From Christiangramia sp. (GTDB lineage Bacteria > Bacteroidota > Bacteroidia > Flavobacteriales > Flavobacteriaceae), in NCBI GenBank assembly GCA_024635735.1, contig JAGXII010000036.1, forward strand, positions 1-22,350: a stretch of DNA of 22,350 nucleotides. Reading direction: 5' to 3'. Below, piece by piece: positions 7,499 through 13,950 of the stretch; within the stretch, counting starts at the first letter, position 1; each line of letters starts with the position of its first letter. The notes under the pieces are model-generated. The model was given only the letters and a program-made list of their open reading frames with translations. It did no database searches and was not told the origin of the DNA. A program made the position numbers and the translations under genes.

Positions 7499-8311
7499 AT
7501 GAAAGATAAGAGAGTTTTATACGTCTCATCTGAAGTTATACCCTACTTACCTGAAACCGAAATCTCATCCACCTCATTCGAAGCCGCCAAAATGATTAAT
7601 AATATTGGAGGGCAAATTAGAATATTTATGCCCAGGTTCGGGAATATTAATGAACGCAGGCATCAATTACATGAGGTGATTAGACTTTCAGGGATGAACC
7701 TTGTGATTAATGATCTTGATATGCCTCTTATTATAAAAGTGGCCTCTATTCCAAAGGAAAGAATGCAGGTTTATTTTATTGATAATGAAGATTATTTTAA
7801 ACGAAAGGCAACTCTTTCAGATGAAGATGGAAATTTATTCTCTGATAATGATGAAAGAGCAATATTTTTTGCCAAAGGAGTGATTGAAACAGTGAAAAAA
7901 TTAAACTGGTCTCCAGATATTATACATGTACACGGCTGGCTATCTTCTTTGCTTCCTCTTTATCTTAGAAACTATTACGGTAACGAACCTCTCTTCAGAG
8001 ATTCCAAAATAGTTACTTCAGTTTACAATCAAAGCTTTGATGAAACGTTAGATAAAGATATGCACAAAAAGATTTTGTTTGACGGATTAGAAAACGCCAA
8101 CGTAAAACATTTAAAAAATCCTAATTTTGTCAACCTTATAAAAACTGCCGTGGATAATTCAGATGCGGTTGTGATAGGAGGGGATAATGTGCCTGATGAA
8201 TTGAAGAAATATATTGATAAACTAGATAAACCAGTACTTCCATATACCGAAAAGGAAAATTTCACACAGGCCTATCAGGATTTTTATACCACTAAAGTAT
8301 TATCTGAATAG
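7499..8311 (+). CDS. Glycogen/starch synthase-like GT5 N-terminal-domain protein (half-length)
   Basis: A 270-residue protein that aligns by eye only with the N-terminal half of GlgA-type glycogen synthases (GT5, about 480 aa): VLYVSSEVIPY at the start, GGQIRIFMPRFG (37-48), VYFIDNEDYF (91-100), then SPDIIHVHGWLSSLLPLYL, which matches the DVVHxHDW region, and a late SDAVVIGG. The C-terminal GT-B domain that binds the ADP-glucose nucleotide is absent; the frame ends with a normal stop and the DUF4270 gene begins 16 bp later, so this is not a recent frameshift. The KxGGL loop of GlgA is replaced by PETEISSTSF (18-27). It is therefore unlikely to make glycogen by itself. It may be a regulatory or binding protein. 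Its place at the head of an operon with glmS hints at a link to sugar-phosphate or envelope metabolism, which is inference. Confidence 0.82.
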   Translation: MKDKRVLYVSSEVIPYLPETEISSTSFEAAKMINNIGGQIRIFMPRFGNINERRHQLHEVIRLSGMNLVINDLDMPLIIKVASIPKERMQVYFIDNEDYFKRKATLSDEDGNLFSDNDERAIFFAKGVIETVKKLNWSPDIIHVHGWLSSLLPLYLRNYYGNEPLFRDSKIVTSVYNQSFDETLDKDMHKKILFDGLENANVKHLKNPNFVNLIKTAVDNSDAVVIGGDNVPDELKKYIDKLDKPVLPYTEKENFTQAYQDFYTTKVLSE

Positions 8312-8327
8312 TAAGTAACAGCATTAA

Positions 8328-9878
8328 ATGAAATTAAATACATTGATTAAAATAACAGCCGCGTTGGTGGTTGTTTTCGTTTTTACAGGTTGTGATGAAG
8401 GTTACACCGAAATAGGAGGAGAAATAATAAATAACCCAACAGATGTTAAGTTGCGTGAAGTTGAGGTGAATGCTTACTCACAAAAAATAAATTCTATACA
8501 AACCAATAATCTTACAAATTATTTCCTGGGTGTTAATAATAATCCGGTTTACGGAGAAAGCACAGCCAGTATAGTGACTCAGCTTAATCTGTCCCGTAGT
8601 AATCCTGATTTTGGAGAGAATGTGGTTCTTGATAGTGTGGTAATGACCATTCCATATTTCTCCCATGAGACTGAGGAGAGTACTACAGATAATCTGCAAT
8701 ACGAACTGGATTCCATTTATAGGGAAGGATCATTTAAACTTTCGGTTTACGAGACATCATATTTCTTAAATGACCTGGATCCGGCTGCAGATTTTGAGCA
8801 GAGACAAAAGTATTATTCTGATCAGCAGGACGAAATCGAGCAGCATATTGTGGGAGAGACGCTTTATCAGGATGATAATTTTATGCCATCGGCAGAGACT
8901 TATACTACCTATGGAGTTAATGATAATGCCGAAAATGATACGGTTGTAAATTCTCCTGCTCTAAGGATCAAACTTCCTCTGGAATATTTTCAGCAAAAGA
9001 TTATTGATAAAGAAGGAAGTGACGCTCTCCTGAATAATAATAATTTCAAAAATTATTTCAGAAGCCTTTTTCTAAAGGCCGAACCAAATAGTTCTGAAGG
9101 AAGCCAGATTTTATTCAGTCTTTCTAATCCTAAGGCTAAAATATCACTTTATTATACTCATGATTCTGTAGAGGAGGCTGATGGAGAGACTACTACCGTA
9201 AGAGCTCCGGATAGTTATGACCTAAATATTACTGCCGGAAATCATTTCAATACTTATAAGGGTTCCTTTAATGAAAGTGTTTTACAGGCCATTGATTCTC
9301 AAAATGAGACGGGTTCTGAGAATCTTTATTTGAAAGGACAGGTTGGGAGTATGGCAATCATAGATCTTTTTCCTGACGAAACAGTTCTGGAGGAATTGAG
9401 AGCGAATAACTGGCTTATCAATGAGGCTAACCTTATATTTTATGTGAATCAGGATTTAATGGATAATGCCGTAGAGCCTGAAAGATTATTTTTATATAAC
9501 GTCGATGATAATATTATTCTGGCTGATTATGCGAATGATATTGGAGCTACGGAAAGTGACCCTCTAAATTCGAAGCTTACTTTTGCACCACGATTGGAAC
9601 GTGGTGAGGATGATAAAGGAGTTTTCTATAAGATTAGAATTACAGAGCATTTAAAATATGTTTTAAATCAGGATTCTGATAACGTTCGATTAGGACTTGT
9701 AGTGACAGGAAATATAAATAACACCACGCTTTCAGCAGTGAAAGGTCTGGAGGACATAAGTCGCGTGCCGGCTTCCTCTTTATTAACTCCAAATGGAACG
9801 GCATTGTACGGAGATGAAACGTCTAATGAAGAAAAGAGACTTAAACTAAGAATTTATTATACAGATTATAACCCATAA
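8328..9878 (+). CDS. DUF4270 family lipoprotein
   Basis: A 516-residue predicted lipoprotein. The N-terminus is MKLNTLIKITAALVVV..., followed by the lipobox FTGC with C22 as the lipidated cysteine and an acidic DEGYTEIGGE stretch, as in many exported Bacteroidota lipoproteins. The mature part is rich in Asn, Asp, Glu and Ser, mostly beta-strand in character, with no membrane segments. The arrangement (YTEIGGEII, a repeated 'DSVVMTIPYFS'-type strand, ANNWLINEANLIFYVNQ, and an ending such as LKLRIYYTDYNP) is what I recall of DUF4270, a family of unknown function largely confined to Bacteroidota. It is flanked by the GT5-like gene (16 bp) and glmS (5 bp), so all three are probably one transcript. 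I cannot assign a biochemical role. Confidence 0.8.
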   Translation: MKLNTLIKITAALVVVFVFTGCDEGYTEIGGEIINNPTDVKLREVEVNAYSQKINSIQTNNLTNYFLGVNNNPVYGESTASIVTQLNLSRSNPDFGENVVLDSVVMTIPYFSHETEESTTDNLQYELDSIYREGSFKLSVYETSYFLNDLDPAADFEQRQKYYSDQQDEIEQHIVGETLYQDDNFMPSAETYTTYGVNDNAENDTVVNSPALRIKLPLEYFQQKIIDKEGSDALLNNNNFKNYFRSLFLKAEPNSSEGSQILFSLSNPKAKISLYYTHDSVEEADGETTTVRAPDSYDLNITAGNHFNTYKGSFNESVLQAIDSQNETGSENLYLKGQVGSMAIIDLFPDETVLEELRANNWLINEANLIFYVNQDLMDNAVEPERLFLYNVDDNIILADYANDIGATESDPLNSKLTFAPRLERGEDDKGVFYKIRITEHLKYVLNQDSDNVRLGLVVTGNINNTTLSAVKGLEDISRVPASSLLTPNGTALYGDETSNEEKRLKLRIYYTDYNP

Positions 9879-9883
9879 AGATC

Positions 9884-11731
9884 ATGTGCGGAATTGTCGG
9901 ATACATTGGGCATAGGGAAGCATACCCTATAGTGTTGAAAGGACTTCAGAGACTGGAGTATCGCGGTTATGACAGTGCTGGAATTGCACTTTATGATGGC
10001 AAAGATTTGAAAATGAGCAAGACGAAAGGTAAGGTTGCTGACCTTAAAAAGCGTCTTGAAAATGAAATATCTACCAACGGAACGGTAGGAATCGGGCACA
10101 CCAGATGGGCTACACACGGAGAACCAAATGATGTAAATTCGCATCCTCATTATTCAAATTCCGGAGATCTTGTGATCATTCATAACGGGATTATTGAAAA
10201 TTATGATGCCCTTAAAAAGGAATTGAAAAAAAGGGGATATACCTTTAAAAGTGAGACTGACACCGAAGTTCTTGTTAATCTTATAGAAGATGTAATTAAG
10301 AAAGAAGATGTGAAGTTGGGTAAGGCGGTTCAGATTGCGCTTAACCAGACTGTAGGAGCGTATGCTATTGCAGTATTCAATAAAAAGAAACCCGATGAAA
10401 TTGTTGTTGCCAGATTAGGAAGTCCACTTGCGATTGGTGTGGGTGAAGATGAATTTTTTGTGGCTTCAGATGCATCTCCTTTTATTGAGTTTACTAATAA
10501 TGCTATTTATCTTGAGGACGGAGAAATGGCTGTGGTTAGACGTCATAAAGAAGTTAAGATTAGAAAAATTAAGGACGATTCCCTTGTAGATCCATATATG
10601 CATGAGTTGCAGCTTAATCTCGAACAAATTGAGAAAGGCGGATATGAGCATTTTATGCTTAAGGAAATACATGAGCAGCCTAACGCAATTAGCGATACTT
10701 ATAGAGGTAGAATGCTGGTTGAAAAAGGACTTATCAGGATGGCTGGAGTAGATGATAATATGGAGCGTATTGCAAATGCAAAACGTTTTATAATTGTCGC
10801 CTGTGGAACTTCATGGCATGCCGGACTCGTTGCCGAGTATATTTTTGAAGATATAGCACGTATTCCTGTAGAAGTTGAATATGCTTCAGAGTTCAGATAC
10901 CGTAACCCGGTAATTTCAGAAAATGATGTGGTGATCGCTATTTCACAAAGTGGTGAAACTGCAGATACTATGGCGGCTATTAAGCTTGCAAAGGAAAAAG
11001 GCGCTTTTGCTTTTGGAGTTTGTAATGTGGTAGGTTCTTCAATTTCCAGAGAAACGAATGCCGGAGCTTATACTCACGCGGGACCCGAAATTGGTGTTGC
11101 TTCTACAAAGGCTTTTACTACTCAGATCACAGTTCTCACATTAATGGCTCTGAAACTTGGTAAATTTAAAGGAACAATTTCCAACAGCGATTTTCAGTTC
11201 TACTTACAGGAAATGGAAAGAATCCCTGGAAAAATTAAAAAGGCCCTGGAGTCTGATGAGCTTATCCAGAAAATTGCCTTTACTTATAAAGATGCGCCTA
11301 ACTGCCTTTATTTAGGTAGAGGATATAATTTCCCTGTCGCGCTGGAAGGTGCTTTGAAACTTAAGGAGATCTCTTATATACATGCAGAAGGTTATCCTGC
11401 AGCCGAGATGAAACATGGTCCTATTGCGCTTATTGATGAGCAAATGCCTGTAGTGGTTATCGCAACCAAAAAAGGACATTACGAAAAAGTAGTAAGTAAT
11501 ATTCAGGAGATTAAATCCAGAAAAGGAAAAATCATAGCCGTAGTGACAGAAGGTGATGAAGAGGTAAGAGAACTTGCAGATCACGTGATCGAAGTTCCGG
11601 AAACTATAGAATCTCTTACGCCTCTATTAACTACTATCCCTTTACAGTTGCTTTCTTACCATATCGCAGTATTGCTTGGAAAGAATGTAGATCAGCCAAG
11701 AAACCTTGCGAAATCTGTAACGGTAGAATAA
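9884..11731 (+). CDS. glmS: Glutamine-fructose-6-phosphate aminotransferase (isomerizing) GlmS
   Basis: A 615-residue enzyme that makes glucosamine-6-phosphate from fructose-6-phosphate and glutamine, the first committed step to UDP-GlcNAc for peptidoglycan and LPS. The N-terminal class II glutaminase begins MCGIVGYIG, with C2 as the nucleophile exposed when Met is removed; HTRWATHG (72-79) and IHNGIIENY (99-107) line the glutamine site. Two SIS domains follow: CGTS (307-310), SQSGETADT (354-362) and GPEIGVASTKAFT (400-412) in the first, and ALEGALKLKEISY in the second. The C-terminal tail PRNLAKSVTVE is canonical. Only 5 bp separate it from the DUF4270 stop, so there is no room for a glmS ribozyme leader and control must come from elsewhere. 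A strong terminator follows. Confidence 0.98.
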   Translation: MCGIVGYIGHREAYPIVLKGLQRLEYRGYDSAGIALYDGKDLKMSKTKGKVADLKKRLENEISTNGTVGIGHTRWATHGEPNDVNSHPHYSNSGDLVIIHNGIIENYDALKKELKKRGYTFKSETDTEVLVNLIEDVIKKEDVKLGKAVQIALNQTVGAYAIAVFNKKKPDEIVVARLGSPLAIGVGEDEFFVASDASPFIEFTNNAIYLEDGEMAVVRRHKEVKIRKIKDDSLVDPYMHELQLNLEQIEKGGYEHFMLKEIHEQPNAISDTYRGRMLVEKGLIRMAGVDDNMERIANAKRFIIVACGTSWHAGLVAEYIFEDIARIPVEVEYASEFRYRNPVISENDVVIAISQSGETADTMAAIKLAKEKGAFAFGVCNVVGSSISRETNAGAYTHAGPEIGVASTKAFTTQITVLTLMALKLGKFKGTISNSDFQFYLQEMERIPGKIKKALESDELIQKIAFTYKDAPNCLYLGRGYNFPVALEGALKLKEISYIHAEGYPAAEMKHGPIALIDEQMPVVVIATKKGHYEKVVSNIQEIKSRKGKIIAVVTEGDEEVRELADHVIEVPETIESLTPLLTTIPLQLLSYHIAVLLGKNVDQPRNLAKSVTVE

Positions 11732-11753
11732 AGAAATTTCTAATTAGATATCT

Positions 11754-11792
11754 AAAACCTCCCGGTTTCCTCGGGAGGTTTTTGTTTTTTTT
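11754..11792 (+). terminator. Rho-independent terminator after glmS
   Basis: A perfect 11-bp stem (AAAACCTCCCG, 11754-11764, with its complement at 11772-11782), a 7-nt loop, and a T-rich tract to 11792 interrupted by one G. It lies 23 bp after the glmS stop and closes the GT5-DUF4270-glmS operon, isolating it from atpD. Confidence 0.92.
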
Positions 11793-11897
11793 GACTGCTG
11801 TTGTGCCTTTTTTGGAATAATTTTTATTTGAAAATAATTAGAATTTAATACCTGAAAAACTTCTCAAAATTTCAATATGATTTTTAGTAGAAAAATT

Positions 11898-11905
11898 TAT
11901 CTTTG
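11898..11905 (+). promoter_or_regulatory. -7 promoter box (TAnnTTTG) for atpD-atpC
   Basis: TATCTTTG matches the Bacteroidota -7 consensus exactly and is the best such box in the 270-bp gap between glmS and atpD. The predicted transcript would have a leader of about 90 nt. That leader is AT-rich, with only a weak 5-bp hairpin (AAACA/TGTTT, near 11924-11936), and I see no riboswitch. A -33 element is not apparent. Confidence 0.6.
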
Positions 11906-12001
11906 CAGCCTAAAAACATCCTGTTTCTTTTTTATGAAATTTTAAATCAGGGAAATAGGTTTTTTGAAATTGTACATATTAAAAATTAAAGAATTAGATA
12001 A

Positions 12002-13510
12002 ATGTCTAAAGTCACAGGTAAAGTTGCCCAGATTATAGGTCCCGTAGTTGACGTTGTGTTCGACTCAGAAAGTGAACTACCAAAGATCTATGATTCTTTG
12101 GAAATTTCCAGAAAAGATGGTTCCATTTTAGTTCTTGAGGTGCAGTCTCACATTGGTGAGCAAACTGTAAGAACAGTTTCTATGGATTCAACTGATGGTC
12201 TTAGCCGTGGTGTTGAAGTCCTTGCTACCGGTAACCCGATTCAAATGCCAATTGGTAAAGATATTTACGGGCGTCTTTTTAACGTAATTGGGGATGCTAT
12301 TGATGGTTTAGGAAACTTGCCAAAAGCAGGTGAAGATGGTCTTCCAATTCACCGTCAGGCTCCTAAATTTGAGGATTTATCTGTGTCTACTGAAGTTCTG
12401 TTTACTGGGATTAAAGTAATCGATCTTATTGAGCCTTACTCTAAAGGTGGTAAGATTGGTCTTTTTGGTGGTGCTGGTGTAGGTAAAACAGTACTTATTC
12501 AGGAATTGATTAACAACATCGCGAAGGGTCACGGCGGACTTTCTGTATTTGCAGGAGTTGGTGAACGTACTCGTGAAGGTAATGACCTTCTTAGAGAGAT
12601 GTTGGAATCTGGAATTATAAAATACGGTGACGATTTCATGCACTCTATGGAAAATGGAGGTTGGGATCTTAAGAAAGTAGATAAAGAAGTAATGAAGGAG
12701 TCCAAGGCGACTTTCGTGTTTGGACAGATGAACGAACCTCCTGGAGCACGTGCGCGTGTAGCCCTTTCTGGTCTTACTATTGCTGAATATTTTCGTGATG
12801 GTGCCGGTGAAGGACAGGGGAAAGATGTTCTTTTCTTCGTAGATAACATTTTCCGTTTTACACAGGCAGGTTCTGAGGTGTCCGCACTTCTTGGACGTAT
12901 GCCTTCTGCAGTAGGTTATCAGCCAACACTTGCAACCGAAATGGGTGCGATGCAGGAGCGTATTACTTCTACTAAAAATGGATCTATTACATCTGTACAG
13001 GCGGTTTACGTACCTGCAGATGACTTGACCGATCCGGCGCCGGCAACAACGTTTGCCCACCTGGATGCGACAACAGTACTTTCCCGTAAAATTGCCGAGT
13101 TAGGTATTTATCCTGCGGTAGATCCTTTAGATTCTACTTCAAGGATTCTTACTCCGGATATTCTAGGTCATGAGCATTATGATTGTGCACAAAGAGTAAA
13201 AGAGTTATTACAGAGATATAAAGAACTTCAGGATATTATCGCCATCCTTGGTATGGAAGAACTTTCAGAAGAAGATAAACTTGCGGTATCACGTGCAAGA
13301 CGTGTGCAGCGTTTCCTTTCTCAGCCATTCCACGTTGCAGAGCAGTTTACTGGTCTTAAAGGAGTGCTTGTAGATATCAAGGAAACTATCAAAGGATTCA
13401 ATATGATTATGGATGGTGAGTTAGACCACCTTCCTGAAGCTGCCTTCAACCTTAAGGGGACTATTGAAGAGGCTATCGAAGCCGGAGAGAAAATGCTAGC
13501 CGAATCATAA
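12002..13510 (+). CDS. atpD: F-type ATP synthase subunit beta
   Basis: The 502-residue catalytic subunit of F1. It shows Walker A GGAGVGKT (156-163), GERTREGND (187-195) with the catalytic Glu at 188, Walker B ending at D281 (LFFVD), LLGRMPSAVGYQPTLATEMG (296-315) and the DELSEED-type lever, here EELSEED (419-425). It is about 40 residues longer than E. coli AtpD (460). Much of the excess is an insertion near 205-233, between the LLREM helix and the VFGQMNEPPG strand (FMHSMENGGWDLKKV and flanks), which I recall as usual in Bacteroidota. Upstream is the glmS terminator and downstream, after atpC, is a convergent peptidase gene. So atpDC are split from the atpBEFHAG genes, which are not in the window. 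Start ATG follows an A-rich leader without a Shine-Dalgarno. Confidence 0.99.
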   Translation: MSKVTGKVAQIIGPVVDVVFDSESELPKIYDSLEISRKDGSILVLEVQSHIGEQTVRTVSMDSTDGLSRGVEVLATGNPIQMPIGKDIYGRLFNVIGDAIDGLGNLPKAGEDGLPIHRQAPKFEDLSVSTEVLFTGIKVIDLIEPYSKGGKIGLFGGAGVGKTVLIQELINNIAKGHGGLSVFAGVGERTREGNDLLREMLESGIIKYGDDFMHSMENGGWDLKKVDKEVMKESKATFVFGQMNEPPGARARVALSGLTIAEYFRDGAGEGQGKDVLFFVDNIFRFTQAGSEVSALLGRMPSAVGYQPTLATEMGAMQERITSTKNGSITSVQAVYVPADDLTDPAPATTFAHLDATTVLSRKIAELGIYPAVDPLDSTSRILTPDILGHEHYDCAQRVKELLQRYKELQDIIAILGMEELSEEDKLAVSRARRVQRFLSQPFHVAEQFTGLKGVLVDIKETIKGFNMIMDGELDHLPEAAFNLKGTIEEAIEAGEKMLAES

Positions 13511-13514
13511 ATAG

Positions 13515-13588
13515 TATATAGTAATGAGTAGTTAGTATTGAGATTTATTAATACTAACTACTCATTACTCACTACTTAATACTTAGTA
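13515..13588. repeat. Inverted repeat made of degenerate 7-bp units between atpD and atpC
   Basis: The 80-bp gap between atpD and atpC is filled by an ordered element. Bases 13520-13539 and 13550-13569 are perfect 20-bp inverted copies (left arm AGTAATGAGTAGTTAGTATT) around a 10-nt loop. The arms consist of heptamers: on the right five in a row at 13554-13588 fit CTNANTA (CTAACTA, CTCATTA, CTCACTA, CTTAATA, CTTAGTA); on the left three at 13522-13542 fit the reverse complement TANTNAG (TAATGAG, TAGTTAG, TATTGAG), with a near match at 13515-13521. There is no T-run after the stem, so it is not an ordinary terminator. It ends 2 bp before the atpC start codon. It may be a dispersed intergenic repeat, an mRNA processing or stability site, or both. 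Confidence 0.9.
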
Positions 13589-13590
13589 AA

Positions 13591-13881
13591 ATGTATTTAG
13601 AGATAGTAACTCCAGAAGCAGTAGTATTCAAAGCCGAAGTAACAGCGGTGAAGGTACCTGGTCATGATGGTGAATTTCAGATGCTTAATAATCACGCCCC
13701 TATTGTTTCTACCCTGGTAAAAGGAGAAGTTAAGATCAAACTTACTTCTGGAGGCAAGAATGAAGTAAAAACTTCAAGTGACCTTTTCAGGGAAACTTCG
13801 GAAGCTGATACCACGTATTTCCACATCAAGGGAGGAGTACTTGAAATGAAAGATAATAAAGCGATTATACTGGCTGACTAA
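13591..13881 (+). CDS. atpC: F-type ATP synthase subunit epsilon (short form)
   Basis: A 96-residue epsilon subunit, part of the F1 central stalk that couples rotation to the c-ring. The sequence covers the N-terminal beta-sandwich only: LEIVTPEAVVFKAEVTAVKVPGHDGEFQMLNNHAPIVSTL, with the GxxGxxxxxxxHAP motif typical of the family. The C-terminal pair of helices, about 40-50 residues in E. coli epsilon (139 aa), is absent. That helical arm is the part that inhibits ATP hydrolysis in many bacteria, so this kind of auto-inhibition should be missing. The start ATG comes 2 bp after the heptamer repeat; no Shine-Dalgarno is present. A hairpin terminator follows 16 bp after the stop. Confidence 0.95.
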   Translation: MYLEIVTPEAVVFKAEVTAVKVPGHDGEFQMLNNHAPIVSTLVKGEVKIKLTSGGKNEVKTSSDLFRETSEADTTYFHIKGGVLEMKDNKAIILAD

Positions 13882-13897
13882 TTCATCCAGTTGAAAT

Positions 13898-13936
13898 AAA
13901 TAAAAAGGCCTTTCAAGTTGAAAGGCCTTTTTATTT
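13898..13936. terminator. Bidirectional terminator between atpC and the M61 peptidase gene
   Basis: A perfect 17-bp stem (13898-13914 with 13920-13936; core AAAAAGGCCTTTC) around the 5-nt loop AAGTT. Because the arms begin with A-runs and end with T-runs, it presents a U-tract to transcripts from either side, so it should stop both atpC (+) and the convergent peptidase gene (-), whose stop codon is 15 bp to the right. Confidence 0.92.
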
Positions 13937-13950
13937 TTAAGTGACTTTTT

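Noticed and set aside
7499..8311. The GT5-like gene as a frameshifted pseudogene of glgA
   Set aside because: The following 16 bp and the next gene show no remnant of the GT-B C-terminal domain, and the frame is intact with normal codon use and operon spacing.
9879..9883. A glmS ribozyme before glmS
   Set aside because: Only 5 bp separate glmS from the upstream gene, and the ribozyme is mainly a feature of Gram-positive bacteria. There is no space or core sequence for it.
11918..11950. A small hairpin with T-run in the atpD leader as an attenuator
   Set aside because: The stem is only 5 AT-rich pairs around a 3-nt loop, too weak to stop transcription; no leader peptide or riboswitch core is seen.
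12377..13060. A 227-codon open frame on the minus strand inside atpD
   Set aside because: The translation is rich in Cys, Arg, Ser and Thr with no recognisable domain, and it lies wholly opposite a highly conserved gene. It is a by-product of atpD codon use.
13515..13588. The heptamer repeats as a CRISPR array or as an atpD terminator
   Set aside because: Units are 7 bp with no spacers, so not CRISPR; the stem has no following T-run and the downstream gene belongs to the same operon, so not a normal terminator.
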